Below are positions 1 through 12,670 of a stretch of DNA of 64,000 nt, piece after piece (position 1 is the first letter of the stretch; every line of letters begins with the position of its first letter). The position numbers were made by a program, and so were the translations under genes. Under the pieces are notes generated by a model, which did no database searches, had not been told where the DNA came from, and saw only the letters and a program-made list of their open reading frames with translations. The stretch is from Adenophora triphylla var. japonica (lineage: Eukaryota; Streptophyta; Magnoliopsida; Asterales; Campanulaceae): the NCBI GenBank assembly GCA_022495995.1, contig JAFEMH010003616.1, forward strand, positions 186,001 through 250,000. Direction: 5' to 3'.

Positions 1-1129
1 TGGGAGGGATACTCCGCTCTCGTGAAATGCTAGTGCTTATTCACGTCTTATAAGACCCTGAACAGAGATCCATATAAGTTATCAGCTATCGTACTCGATC
101 GCACATATACACAGAGCCGCACACCCCCGACCGTGGCCACGAGACGGGGAGAGGTCACAGTATAAGGCAATCTAAACAACATATGAAATATCTTCTCATA
201 AGTGTTAGGATCCCATATACCCCCACAATGATCACCGATACCATCATAGTCAAGCACATAATAGATACTTGAACATAAGTCCACCCTATGGGATATCAAT
301 ATACATAACATGGAACTATAACTCATGATAAATCAATCACAACAGTGTACATATGTTTCAACACCATTGAATAACAACAATGAAATGACATGGTATTAAG
401 TACTCATGTTCAACCAAAGGAACAGTGCAACAAGTATTTGAACACTTTGTACACAATTAACTATGAACAAGTAAGCACTTATGTCACAAAATATATCACA
501 TAAGTCTTACCATTTCATTCCATACCATAGAAACCAAAAACAGGGTGTTATCCATATTGTTCAAACCAAGGAAATAATGCCCTACTCATTTTTAGGCACT
601 ATAGAGTAAATAACCCTACATAGGTCATCACGTAGGGGTACAATAACATATAAGTAGCCCTACGCCATCACAATACAACATTGAACAACTTCCCTTTAGG
701 GTTCAAGTTCAAAAAACCAAGTTTTATATTATTTGGTTCAAGTTTCATAATCGCCTCTCAAGCATTTTTGAGACATTATTTAAGGACCTTGTCAATATCT
801 TTTTGTCCCAATTCAAACTCCATTATGTAGTACTAAAGTTGTACTAAATACAGGATTAGAAAGTGTTCCAATCCGAGTTGTTTAGCCTAGGTTTTCAATG
901 CCTCAAACATGGACCAAGGCTGCAGTGTAACCGGTTCAGCTTCAAACATGCCTTTCAAGCAACTTTGGGTCAATATTTAAAGCTATTGCCAATCTCTTTT
1001 TGGCCAAATACAAGTTCTAAAATGTTGTACTAAACTTGTACTACAAGTATAGTTAAAGATTTATTAAATCTATACTCATTAACCTAGGTTTAAAAGCTTG
1101 CAAAGGTGCTCACTCAAGGCAGTTTTGAG

Positions 1130-1251
1130 CACGAGTCGTGCATGATAGCACGAGTCGTGCAACTCCCCTACACGACTGATTCCAAGGCCATGACTGGTGA
1201 CCACGACTCCCTCTGCTTAGTCACGACTCGTACTCATGGGAACGAGTCGTG
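1130..1251. repeat. Cluster of CACGAGTCGTG near-palindromes (copy A)
   Basis: The 11-base word CACGAGTCGTG or its complement occurs at 1130-1140 and 1149-1159, with close variants at 1222-1232 and 1241-1251. The arms CACGA/TCGTG are inverted around one central base. Similar clusters lie at 56199-56319 and 57346-57498, and the copy B equivalent at 59496-59617. The function is unknown; a repeated protein-binding site in an LTR or UTR is possible. Confidence 0.75.
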
Positions 1252-2099
1252 CCCCTCACCCACGGTTCCTGCCTCGCAGATTCACAAAGCAAGAACATCA
1301 GCAGAACAACAACTTCGGTTCCAAAGCATTACTTCAAAGCAATCGCAAGGCCACTTTACAACAGGGATATACTTGGTTTAGGACTCTAATATACTCCCTT
1401 TAAGTCTTATAACACATATATAACATGTGTATAACAATTTCCAATTCATAACACCACCCTTGGCCATGTAAATCAACACCAACCTAGTGTTGTTCCCAAG
1501 TTCCAAACCCTAGCTGAAGTTGTATCCAACTTAAACATAAAAGCTAAGTGTTGAACCTCACATAACACCTTCATTACTCAGTAATACATCATTAACCAAG
1601 CCATGAACAATTATTGGAAAAGAACCATAATAATTACCAAGAATTATCAATGAAAAGAGAGAAATACTCGGATGAACTAGCTCAAAACACTTTCCTCAGC
1701 AATAGTTTGAAATCAGAATTGACACCCACTTCAAATCTGTTTTTCCAAGATTTTTAGAAGTAGAACAAGGGTTTGGAAACTCTCTTGGCTGGAGGAAACC
1801 TTTAGAACACTTTGGTCCCTCTTTTACCAGATCTCCATTTTGGTCCCTTCTTTTCACAGTTTTCCACTTTGATCCCTGAACTTTAAAACCAAGCTTAACT
1901 CTCCCATTTTCTGCCTAATTTCATTTTAGCCCTGTAATTTCAAAGCACTAGAAAATGGGTCATTATTTACCCATAATCAACAACAACCTGGGAGCAGCTC
2001 TAGCCAAGGACCATCATGGGGGCCAGATTGATTTTCACCGCCTCAGTAGTCCCGGAAGGTATCCCTATCCCTTTATTATTTGTTTTGTGATGATGCATA

Positions 2100-4125
2100 T
2101 GAGACTATGCATTGTTTAGTGAGGGGGTGGGGTACCTACATTTTGTTTGTGTATAGTTGTTTTCATTGTTTTGAAAAAAAAAAAAAAAAAAAAAAAAAAG
2201 AAAAAATATATAAAATGAGAGGCTAAGTGAAAACCCGAAATGGCACTTAGGCAAAAGGCGAGGAAGTGAAAATTTTTTAAAAATTGTTTATATCACCATA
2301 GTGGAGACATAAGGGAGGTTTTGGAGTATCGGTAGGACAATTGTTGGAGTAGGAGTTCGGATAGTGGGGCCTAGGATAGAAACCCTCGTTCACTGTTGAA
2401 GTTATAAGGGGAGTTAGTGCTTTCACGAGGTAGTGTTGTGAAGGATTAACATTCCTTGACAAGACTGTTATACGAGGGCAGTAGTAGTGCGAGAAAAACG
2501 TGGGGGAAAATTAGGACATTTTAGTTCCCCCATTTGCTTTTATGTGTGGGCCTTAGTTCGGATGATCATTTACATGTTGGAGTTGGTATCAAGCTAGGGC
2601 CGTGTTCTCATATATTTTTGGGAAGTTATAAGGAGACGGAAGCATTTATATTCCATACTGTGTTTGACTGATTTGGATTGATGGATTAGAGGAGATTATG
2701 GGTCATTTTCTTCCCATGCTATCTGTTTAGACCATCGATTTAGAGTGCGGTTAGGATATTACTCAGGGACGAGTAATGGTCTATGCGTGGATGAATTTGA
2801 TGTGGTGGATTTCATTATATGTTATTTTACTATTTTTCTAGACATTTTATCCTTATTTTGATGTATTTAGTTTAGATTTGATGTAATTTGGGATAATATG
2901 TTAAAGCAAGGTATTAGTAAGAGTTATTGTAATCCGAGGGTATTTAAGGTCTTTTATTTCATATCCGAATGTAATACTCTCGAGGAGCCAAAGTCAAGCC
3001 CAAAAAGCCAAGATTATGAAGTGGAGGATTGTTCTGCAAAAATATGAAAAGTCCAGTGACCAAATTGCAAATCTAGAAAGTTCAAGGATCGATCGAAAAT
3101 CAAAAATTCAGGGACCAAAGTGTAAAAGGGACAATAAGAGTAAGACACATAATTATCCGCACGGAAGTCCAAGTGGGCGGCTAAGTTGACTTGACTTTAT
3201 TTAAAAAGTTTTTATTTTATTTTCTTTTTTCTTTTTCTTTTTCCTTATGGTATTAGGATTATTGATTGATGGGAGGAGTATAAATAATTCTTTTGAAAAT
3301 TTTATTAGGGTTGAATGTTATTTTATTTTTAGGTTTTTCTCTCTAGAAACTTTTGAAGAATATTACTTCCATGGAAGCTTAAACTTGCATAGCTTTGGAT
3401 TGTAATTCTTGATCCGTTTTGATATCAATTGAGGTTTGATTCTTTCTTATTTTGTTTTTCTAATTGCAATTTTACTTGTGCCTTATTCTAAATCTAATTC
3501 TAGGGTTTTGAAACTTGATCAATTTTTTAATCCATTTTATTGAATTTTTGCTAGAATTCTCTTCTACCGTGTCGGATTAGGGTTTTCATTGTTGCACCTT
3601 CATAAATCTCGTATGTGTCATCTTGATTTGTGATTAGGGAAAAATTGGCTTTATTTCTATTTGAAATAGTAATAGAATAATTTCTTGATCTTCATCTCTT
3701 AAAGCTTTCATCAATTAATATTTTTTGAATCTTGACCTTGTCAGCTATGTTTAATTATTGATTAGGATTATTAGTTGAGCGTGTCGCCGCTAGTAATCAA
3801 TAACAAAGAAGAGATAGAGATTTTCCAATCTCGTGATCAAGTAATTAGGGGCAAGAAAGAAAGAATTCTACCTATGATATTGATTGATAGACGGGGATAG
3901 TTTTATTTATCCAAAGTGCTTTTTACATTATTGTTTACAACTTAGATTTTAATTCCCGTCTTAGGAAATTAATTCATCAACAAGTAAACCCCCCCATTTG
4001 TGTGTGATTAGTTCGTATTCAATAACGTTCTTCAGTAGTTCGACCCTAGACTTACCTTGCTACATTCTTGTGGCCGAGTCCCGGTTTAATTTAGTAGGTG
4101 TGCGACTTAAGCGTACCATATACTG
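2100..4125 (+). mobile_element. Gypsy-like LTR fragment (Tat/Athila-like), copy A
   Basis: A short stretch resembling the ends of Tat/Athila Gypsy elements (GACTATGCATTGTTTAGTG followed by a G-rich purine tract, about 2105-2135) precedes a T-rich then poly-A stretch (2174-2199). The block ends with a stretch resembling the LTR end of this clade: TAGTTCGACCCTAGACTTAC at about 4036 followed by a CTTGTGGC-type end. There is no open polyprotein on either side and I cannot fix exact TG...CA ends, so this may be a solo LTR or a truncated copy. The clade assignment is by resemblance only. Confidence 0.4.
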
Positions 4126-4759
4126 AAGTGGCTTGACCAGACACTGCATAACTTCTTATTCGATAAATATGTCTTAAGAGTTTTCTGGAAACAACGTGTC
4201 TATGCTGCAGGCCATGAAATTCCGCATAGTATAGATTGTTGATATTCGCGGCCACTATGTTATTGGACGATTAAGCAGATCTTGGGCCTCAAACTTGTTT
4301 TTTTTTTGTAGACTAGGCTAACGCTAAGACTGAGTTGAACCATCAACAATGGTATTATCTAGATTATGTTATTTGTTTCGTTTTCTTCCTCTTGTCATTT
4401 TTCTATCCAAATCCATCTTAATCTGCTCAACAAAAATTGATAGAATCAAGGGAAGGAAAATCATGATCAATAAGGTGAAGCCAAAAATACTGATCGCCAA
4501 GAAAGTAGTTACCTAGGTTGACGCAGTGGTCAAGCCGTAGTGGTCACCGGACAGGCCAAGAAAAGGCCGGACATACTAAGTTCGTGTGGTCTTACGGGAA
4601 GATGACTATACTAGACATGACTTCGTATGAGTATTTTTAATATAGTTAAATGCAAGTGTTTTTGTTTTAATAATTGTGTATATGGTGATGCCTAGATTGA
4701 TTACAATATAGTATTTTGTGTTGTATACTTGTATGTGTTTGTGTAAATTGCAAAAATAT

Positions 4760-5295
4760 GAATGGTGAGTTGGATCCAATATAAAAACAATACCAAATAT
4801 TCAGAGCTTGTCAAATGTATTTGGGAAGGCAAAAACAAAATTGTGTCAATGGTATTTGGGAGGAACAAAACCGTCCCAAATAGATTTTGGAAGGGCAAGC
4901 GTAGTCGTGTCAAATGTATTTCGAGAGGCAATCAAACCGTGCCAAATGTATTTGGGATGGCGTACAAAAGCATGACAAATGTATTTGGAAGGGCAGAAAA
5001 AATCGTGCCTAATGTATTTGGAAGGGCAAATAAAACCGTGCCTAATGTGTTTGGAAGGACAAACAAAACCGTCCTAAATACGTATTTGGGATGGGACACT
5101 AAAAACCGTCACAAATACCCGTAAATAAGACAGACTTGCTCAACCATCACCATTTCCGTGTCAAATACTTTTTGGGTTGTCACAAATGTATTTGGCACCC
5201 TTGTATTTGGGAGGGAGCCAAAACCGTCCCATGGCCGTCCCAAATACTTTTATGACGGTTTATGGCCTTCACAAATACTCCTTTTTCTTGTAGTG
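4760..5295. mobile_element. Right end of a CACTA (En/Spm-like) element, copy A
   Basis: The block ends with TTTTTCTTGTAGTG (5282-5295), which read from the other strand is CACTACAAGAAAAA, the typical CACTA terminus. Many copies of a TATTTGG(G/A)A(A/G)GGC...ACCGTCC word in both orientations precede it, like CACTA subterminal repeats. The opposite terminus is not visible and probably lies left of the window or is lost. The open frame over 4762-5124 is only a product of the regular repeats. Confidence 0.65.
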
Positions 5296-5384
5296 TCAAA
5301 CTAACAATAAAAATAAAAATAGAGGGATTAAATTTTCGAGATGGAGAGAGTATTTCACTATAAGAAAACTGTCATTTAGTGATA

Positions 5385-5825
5385 GATTTTAGCGACGGAC
5401 ACAATTCCGCCGCTAATAGCGACGGATTAGCAAGGGAATAGTGAGGGATAAAAAATAAAAAAATAAAGCTGAAAACGACAATTTTACCGACGGATTTAAC
5501 GACGGATTTAACGACGGACAATATTCCCTCACTATTTTGTTGTAAAAGTGGCGCCAAAAAATTAAGCCTTTTTTACCAACGGTTTACCGACGGATTAGCG
5601 ACGGATTGCAAATTTTTTTTACCGACAGATGTATTTCGTCGCTATAGAATTAACAAAATAAAAAAATATTATTTCATTTTCATTTAGTGACGGATTAACG
5701 ACGGATTGTAAAAAAAATTTACCGACGGATGTTTGTCGTCGCTATAGAATCGAAAAATAAAAAAAAATTATTTCATTTTCATTTAGCGACGGATTAGTGA
5801 GGGATTAGCGACGGATTTTTATTTT
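5385..5825. repeat. Left subterminal repeats of the CACTA element (GCGACGGATT)
   Basis: Repeated GCGACGGATT/GACGGATTTAACGACGG words and two TCGTCGCTAT inverted copies. In this superfamily, subterminal repeats bind the transposase (family knowledge). The open frame at 5372-5557 is a by-product of the repeats. Confidence 0.8.
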
Positions 5826-6159
5826 TTTTTTTATATACAGTCTAATGCATGTTTATTAATACCTAATTGTTAAGTTTACCTCAAATATAAATGAAGTAAG
5901 GCTAAATATGATAAAAATATGTGACATTCTTAAAATGTTAATAAGTTAATTATATTATTTAATTGTAATTTATATTTTTAAAATGAATATATATCTTTTC
6001 AAGAGTGAATATAAAATATTAATTTTTTAAAGTATAAAATTATTTGAATTCATATTTTATTTGGAATATAGTGTATAGGGTATATGAATGGTATATTGTA
6101 TATTGAGTATACATGGTGTATAAAACTTCAATACTAAAAAATGTTCAAAATATTTATTT
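5826..6159. other. AT-rich CACTA interior, no gene seen
   Basis: Very AT-rich sequence that passes gradually into TATA/GTATA words before the satellite. No open frame or motif is supported. Confidence 0.6.
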
Positions 6160-8345
6160 ATATTTTGGGTATAGGGTAAACCCTATACCCTATAGGGTAT
6201 AGGGTATACCCTATACCCTATACCATATACCCTATATCCTATAGGGTATATACCCAATAGGGTATACCCTATACCCTATACACTATAGGGTATACCCTAT
6301 ATCCTATAGGGTATACCCTATAGAGTATACCATATACCCTATAGGGTATACCCTATACCTTATACCCTATATTCTATAGTGGTAATTTATATCATAGGGT
6401 ACCCTATACCCTATAGGGTATACCTATATACCTTATACCCTATACCCATCGGGTATGTGGTATGTAGTATACCCTATATCCTATGTAGGGTATATCCTAT
6501 AGGGTATAGGATGCACTTATACCCTATACCACGTAGGTATATCCTATACCCTATACCCTATAAGTATACCCTTTACCCCATAGTGGTATACCTATACCCT
6601 ATAGGAATACCCTATAAACCCTATATCCTATAAAGGGTATACCTATACTATACCTTTATAATCTTATAGGTATAGGTATAGATATACTAGTAGGTATACC
6701 CTATACCTATGTATATACTTATACCTTACACCCTATACCCCATAGGTATAGGTATGTGGATACCCTATATGGTATATGGTATAGGTATTATAGGGTATAC
6801 CATATAGGTATGTGGTATACCTCCGTCCCATAAGTGAATGCAAACTATGGTATACCTATACCCTATGTATGGGAATACCCTATACCAAATGGAAATAAAG
6901 GGTATTATTTTATATTCCTATACCCACTCATTCCATGTATAAGGTATACCCTATAGATATAGGTATACCCTATACCGTATAGGGTATTAACTCCACTCAT
7001 TCTTCTATATGTGTATACCACTATACCCTATAATATACTTCCTATAATACCACATATAGGGTAAAAATAGGGTATAGGATATAGCGGTGTAGGATATACA
7101 CCCATAGTATAGGTATACAATTTATAGACCGTATAGGCATGGTATAAGGTACTAGGGTATAGGGTATAACCCTATAGGATATAGGCTATGTGGTATAGGG
7201 CATACCCTATCGTATGTAGTATAGGGTATAGGTGTATACCCTAGCATTGGTATACCCATACCCTATAGGTATACCCTATACCCAACAGGGTATACTACGG
7301 ATAGGCAGATACCCCATAGTGGCATGCAGATAGGATATACCCTATACCCTATGTAGTATTATAGCAGATACCCCTATAGGATATAGTGGTATAGGGTATA
7401 AGGTATACCCTATAGGGTCTATGATATAGCTATAGGTCTATGTGGTACCCTATAGGGTATAAGGTATATCCTATGGGTCTATAGTGGTATACCCTATAAC
7501 AGTCTATAGGTATACCCTATAGGTAAGTATAGCAGGCATACCTATACCCTATACCCTATGTGGTAATAGGTATACCCACATACTCTATGTGTGTATAGGT
7601 ATACCCTATACCATATGTAGTGGTATAGGTATACCCTATAGTAGTATAAGGTATACCCTATAGATATAAGGTATAAGGTATACCTATAGGATATAGGGTA
7701 TACCCTATACCTTGTATAGAGTATGTGGTATAGGTATACCCTATACTCCATATGGTATACCCTATAAGGTGGTATAGGGTATAGTGTATAACCTATGTGG
7801 TATAGGGTATACCCTATAGGGTATGTGGGTATAACCTATGTGGTATAGGCTATAGTGGTATGTGGTATACCTTATAGGTATAGGGTATGTGGTATACCCT
7901 GTGAGGGTATAGGGTATAGGGTATACCCTACATAGTATAGGTGGTATATGGTACATACCTAAAGGTATAGTATATCCTATAGTATATATATAGTGGTATA
8001 CCCTATAGTGGCATATCCTATACCATATACCCTATAGGGTATTATAGGTATACCATATGTATGGTATACCCCATAGATATGTGGTATACCCTATAGATAT
8101 GTGGTATGTGGTTTCTGGCATACCCTATAGTAGATGTGATATACCCTATAGGTCTATGTGGTATACCCTATGTAATTCTATAGTAGATATCTATAGGCAT
8201 AGTGGTATACCCTATACCCTATACTCTATGTGGTATACCCTATACCCTATACCCTATAGATATATATATACCCTATACCCTATATCCTTATGTGTATACC
8301 CTATAAGGTATTGGGTATACCCTATACCCTATACCCTATAGGGTA
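6160..8345. repeat. TATAGGG/CCCTATA satellite in both orientations
   Basis: About 2.2 kb dominated by a 7-base word TATAGGG and its complement CCCTATA, switching orientation every few units so that GGGTATACCC palindromes form throughout. Decay is strong in the middle (GTGGTATA, TAGGTATACC) and weakest at the ends, where runs of several perfect ACCCTAT units remain (6180-6300 and 8215-8350). The word differs from the plant telomere unit TTTAGGG by one base, and TTTAGGGTTTAGG follows directly at about 8368. Translated frames here (6379-6633, 7542-7956, 8057-8341) are periodic Tyr/Pro/Ile strings, not genes. Confidence 0.9.
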
Positions 8346-8410
8346 TAGGGTATGAGGGTATACGAGGTTTAGGGTTTAGGATATATGAGGTTTAGGGTAT
8401 GAGGGTTTAT
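8346..8410 (+). repeat. Short telomere-like stretch (TTTAGGG)
   Basis: GGTTTAGGGTTTAGG and two more GGTTTAGGG/GAGGGTTTA words next to the TATAGGG satellite. Only two perfect head-to-tail units are present, so this is telomere-like rather than a telomere. Confidence 0.5.
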
Positions 8411-9004
8411 TAATAAGAATTATTAATATTTTAAAAGTATAATTATTATTTTTAAATTTATTTTTGAACTGAGATAAATATTTTAGACTTTTTTTTTGGT
8501 AATGAAGTTTTTTAAAAAATTTATATAAAGTATGTTAGAAATTAACTAAATAAATGAGGGACAAACAATATCATTCACTATGAGTATTTTTTTTAATTTT
8601 TTTTGAATAGAGATAAATGTTTTAGACTTTTTTTAGTAAGAAAGTTTTTTTTCAAAAAAATTATTTTAAGAAAATTATTTAAAAAAATTGATTTTAGACA
8701 TACTACTTTAACTAAAATTTTGGGTAAATCAAATAAAAGCATGTAAATAATTTAGATAATAAATATTATTATTATTGATATTAGGCATAATATTATTTTA
8801 TAGTTTAAATCATTATTAATTATTTTAGTCAATTATATAATTAATAATTCATTAATAAATATTATTGATAATAAATATTATTATTATTGATATTAGGCAC
8901 AATATTATTTTATAGTTTAAATTATTATTATTATTATTAATTATTTTTATTAATTATTATAATCATGAAGAAATACAAATATTCACATGGATCATTATCC
9001 AAGC
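8411..9004. other. AT-rich spacer with internal duplications
   Basis: AT-rich DNA. TATTATTATTATTGATATTAGGCA...AATATTATTTTATAGTTTAAAT occurs twice, about 120 bp apart (about 8762-8812 and 8876-8925). No gene seen. Confidence 0.5.
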
Positions 9005-9425
9005 AACATCTTCACCATTAAATGCATCACATCCTATGGTCCAAATTCATCCCATAAAAATTAAAACACACTTTCATTTGATTGGCCCTTTAATATTCAC
9101 ATGGATTATCAATAAATCAATCTACACCATTAATCTCACACTCAAATCCAATGGTCCTAATTCACCATTATATATATATATATATATATATAAACCCTCT
9201 CACACACTCACTTTCTCTTCCCATTCGTCTCACACACACACTCTCACACACACACACACACATACAGACACACACTTTCTCTCTCTAAATTTCTCTCTCT
9301 ACTCCATCTCTCCCATCACTGCCGCCGGCGAACCCCTCCCTCACTTCCGGCGAAACCCTTCATCTTCTCTCCCTTTTCGTCTCCCTCTACATCTCCCTCC
9401 CTCAGATCTGGCGAGGGCAACAACC
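9005..9425 (+). promoter_or_regulatory. Captured promoter and CT-rich 5' UTR
   Basis: Two related copies of an ATTCACATGGAT...CACCATTAAT...ATGGTCC stretch (about 8972-9050 and 9092-9160) precede a TATATATA run (9168-9192) with TATATAAACC as a likely TATA box. CA- and CT-rich microsatellites, a GCCGCCGGCGA stretch and ATG at 9426 follow. This is the usual look of a dicot promoter plus 5' UTR and differs in composition from the AT-rich DNA before it. Confidence 0.5.
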
Positions 9426-9712
9426 ATGGTCATCTCCGGCACCGTAATCTTGATCTCCCTCTTCCGGGACACCCAAATTGCCGGAAAGAATAATCAAGAT
9501 TCCAACCACTCCGAGGCTGCGTCCTTGTTTGTGTTCAGGAAGGAAACAGAAGTAGAAAGTTCGATTTGCTGATGATGTGAAGGATTCAAGTGGGAATAGT
9601 GAGGAGTTTAGGAAAGCAGTCAAAGAAGAGCGGCGGTCGAATCGAGATCTTTCAGTTTGTGGAATTGGAATGAGGGGATTGGAAGGGAATCGAGTGGCTT
9701 TGTATGCACGAA

Positions 9713-9717
9713 GTCAT
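9713..9717 (+). other. Target-site duplication GTCAT, left of copia
   Basis: GTCAT immediately before TGTTGG; repeated at 16776-16780 immediately after CCAACA. A 5-bp duplication is normal for copia integration. Confidence 0.9.
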
Positions 9718-10842
9718 TGTTGGAATAACTATTACACAATAATAGAAAATTGTAGAAAACTAAATAAAACAAAATTACACAAAAGAAAAGATAAGGAAAA
9801 AGATTTGTCGAGGAATCCGAGTCGTGTGAAATCACACTCTCCTTAAGACAAATTACGCCCCCTCACCACGTTGTGCTTGAGTTGTTACGGAACGCTTGCC
9901 TCCTAGGATGAAACGGAGTAACCGGACGGTGGTTGCACAAGAATACCTCCGGCGAACTGAAGTCGATGCTTGAGCTTTATCACCACAAATGCAACGCAAG
10001 GAGGCCAAGGAAAATATTTGTTCAATATGCAACAAGAGGAAGAGGAGAGAAATTCTGGAAAAATCTGTGTGTCTTTCTCTCTTGTTGTGTTCTTGCCATT
10101 ATATAATCCAAGTAGATAACAGAAAATTAAACCATGTTTTAATTTTCTTAATTAATACAATTATTTTAACATAATTGCATAATTATTTGGCTCATAAACT
10201 CCCTTTGATCAGTTATATGGCTGTTGAAATTACACATTCATTAACAGCCTTTTGAGCTGTTACAAAACATGGTAAAATCATGGTGTATACAGCTTGGACA
10301 GCTTCAGGCGCCCGCCTCGGAGTCTTGCCAATGGCCTGCACCTTCTGGAGTCGAGGCGCCCGCCTCACCTCCAGAAAAATTGGGTCAAGTTTTTTTTTTT
10401 TTTTGGAAAAAAATGTAAAAAGTGGGCTCGCGCGGACAGGCTATTTCGGAGCTACATTCGTGTCCGCAGGACGCGCATGCACATGAGTTCGGTAGTCCGA
10501 AGCCTATTTCGGTCCATGATTTGCACCCCCCCCTGCGCACCTGTGCGCGAGAGAGAGCCTCTATGTACCACAATCTTACTCCCTACCAAAGTGTAAGAGT
10601 ATTTAAACTTAGCCACTTTTTCATCTTTTTCCAATGTGGGATAACCACATTTTACCCATTCCAACCCATTAACTTTGAGCCTTCATATCTCATTCATTTC
10701 TCAACCATTTTGAACAAATGAATATATGATTTCAATGTACTCATGGAGTAGAACACAATCCAACAATCAATTTGTCATTTTAACAAATAACAAATTAAGA
10801 AAATAACACATTATTTCCTTCAAAACACACTTTTTTCCAACA
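9718..10842 (-). repeat. Copia 3' LTR (shorter copy)
   Basis: Starts TGTTGGAATAAC and ends TTTTTTCCAACA. 1125 bp. It contains two GGCGCCCGCCTC words (about 10305-10365), against five or six in the other LTR. Open frames inside it (for example 10280-10721) are LTR by-products. Confidence 0.93.
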
Positions 10843-10853
10843 ATCCCCCACAT
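10843..10853 (-). other. Copia polypurine tract
   Basis: Reads TGTGGGGGAT on the minus strand directly next to the 3' LTR, the expected position for second-strand priming. Confidence 0.7.
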
Positions 10854-11392
10854 GAAGGAATAATGCGGAATTGGTGATAAAGCCCGGCAGACGAAAACTT
10901 GCATACGAAGATGTGGGAATGCCCATTGAATCTTCGCTCGTACAAGCATATTTACTCTACTCGCAAATCGATAGACGCGATGTCCTTGAATCGTTATGCT
11001 TTTTGTGTAGCCGATCATATGCTTGACACAAGTATCGTCCTAACATACTTCAATTCTCATAGCTATGTTCAATCATGGCCCTGAACATACGCACAGTTCT
11101 GCGAGAGGGTCTAAGAATTGAGCCTCACACAATTCTCCTCGAAGCGGCCCCACTTCTCTCTCACATAGGTGATTTCTTAAAGGTAACCCGTATTACCCCG
11201 CTCGAATTTTCGACGCGTAAGAATCATTAAAAGCCATAGGCTTATCCTTGTCCTTTCGGGATGTCACTAATAGGAATGGACTTGGGGTAGATTCCCCCAC
11301 AGTGACGCTACAAGTCTTTTAACAGCTTAGGTTGTCCCATTGAATCTAGTTCTTGGGATCTCCGAATCATCTAGATTGGGTTTTCGCTGTGT
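10854..11392 (-). other. Copia 3' untranslated region
   Basis: Lies between the gag-pol stop and the polypurine tract. No open frame is supported; the small frames seen here overlap on both strands and match nothing I know. Confidence 0.6.
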
Positions 11393-12670
11393 TTAACTTT
11401 TCAGAGGCTTTAGTCCCATTCCCCTCGTCGAGCTTTCAACTAACTCTCTATTTAACCCTTTGGTTAACGGATCCGCTAAATTTTCCTTTGACTTAACATA
11501 GTCAATGGATATTGTGCCAGTTGAGAGTAGTTGTCTAATGGTATTATGTCTTCGACGAATGTGTCTCGACTTACCATTATACATATGATTGTGTGCCCTT
11601 CCAATCGCTGATTGGCTATCACAATGTATACATATTGATGGCACGGGCTTCGTCCATCTTGGAATATCTTCTATAAATTGGCGTAGCCACTCGGCTTCTT
11701 CACCACATTTATCTAACGCTATAAACTCGCATTCCATCGTGGATCTAGCTATAACTGTTTGTTTAGAAGATTTCCATGATATAGGCCGCTCCGCTAATGT
11801 GAATACAAATCCGCTCGTAGACCTTGAGTCTTTTATATCGGATATCCAATTAGCATCGCTATACCCTTCAATTACCGCTGGATGTCTAGTATAGTGTAAA
11901 GCATAATCGCGAGTATATCTTAAGTACCTTAGTACTCTCACTATACCATTCCAATGTTCCGCTCCGGGATTACTTGTATACCGACTCAATTTGCTAACCG
12001 TGTAAGCAATATCTGGTCTAGTACAACTCATCAAGTACATTAGACTTCCAATGATTCTCGAGTATTCAACTTGAGAAACTGTGTCACCTCTATTCTTTGA
12101 TAGATGTTGACTCATGTCTATTGGGGTTCTAGCAATAGCTAAGTCATCCTTGCTGAATTTCTCAAGAATTTTATCCACATAATGTGACTGGCTTAAAGCA
12201 AGTCCATTTGACATTCTTGAAATTTTCACGCCAAGGATTACGCCGGCTAACCCCATATCTTTCATGTCAAACTTTGAGTTCAACATATCTTTAGTGGACT
12301 TTATCATTTTATCACAACTTCCTATGATAAGCATGTCATCTACATAAAGACACAAAATGACGTAGCCATTTCCCGTGTCTCTAACATAGATACATTTGTC
12401 ACATTCATTTATTTTAAATCCACTTTCCATCATGGCTTGATCAAACTTTTGATGCCATTGTTTTGGTGCTTGTTTCAAGCCATACAATGACTTTACTAAC
12501 TTGCACACTTTATTTTCTTGCCCCGGCGCAGAAAATCCTTCCTGCTCCATGTAAATTTCCTCTTCTAAATCCCCATTTAGAAAGGCTGTTTTAACATCCA
12601 TTTGATGTACTTCAAGATTCCGCAATGCGGCTATTGCAAGTACAATTCTTATGGATGTTATTCTCGTAAG
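11393..12670 (-). pseudogene. Copia reverse transcriptase core and RNase H
   Basis: Carries [15 protein letters not shown] with the first RT aspartate, [13 protein letters not shown], the active-site box [10 protein letters not shown], then the connection region and an RNase H of copia type ([39 protein letters not shown]). It ends with a normal stop at 11393. This part is open for about 425 codons, so the enzymatic domains are well preserved apart from the two frame breaks upstream. Confidence 0.92.

Larger units (their letters stand above)
1..5634. repeat. Long direct repeat, copy A (left edge cut by window)
   Basis: This block matches 58362-64000 base for base over its whole length, in the same orientation, with an offset drifting only from 58361 to 58366. 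It contains LTR-like sequence, a CACGAGTCGTG cluster, a Gypsy-like LTR, a CACTA 3' end at 5295 and the first 279 bases of the CACTA element that starts at 5356. Copy A differs from copy B mostly at CAG/CTG words (for example near 80-115, 230-241, 1255-1355 and 3088-3105), plus a few ordinary substitutions around 2340-2500. Both copies leave the window, so the true length and the junctions are unknown. It could be part of a tandem duplication of about 58 kb, a dispersed segmental duplication, or an assembly duplication. Confidence 0.95.

Noticed and set aside
4762..5124. 120-codon frame rich in NVFGR repeats (and the copy near 63127)
   Set aside because: It is the translation of CACTA subterminal repeats; the other strand is equally open.
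6379..8341. Open frames rich in Tyr, Pro and Ile over the TATAGGG satellite
   Set aside because: Periodic translation of a 7-base repeat; frames exist on both strands with no start context or domain.
8346..8410. A true interstitial telomere
   Set aside because: Only two perfect head-to-tail TTTAGGG units are present; described only as telomere-like.
10280..10721. Open frames in the copia LTRs (also 16024-16654)
   Set aside because: They occur in both LTRs on both strands and change with the LTR indel; no protein similarity that I can see.
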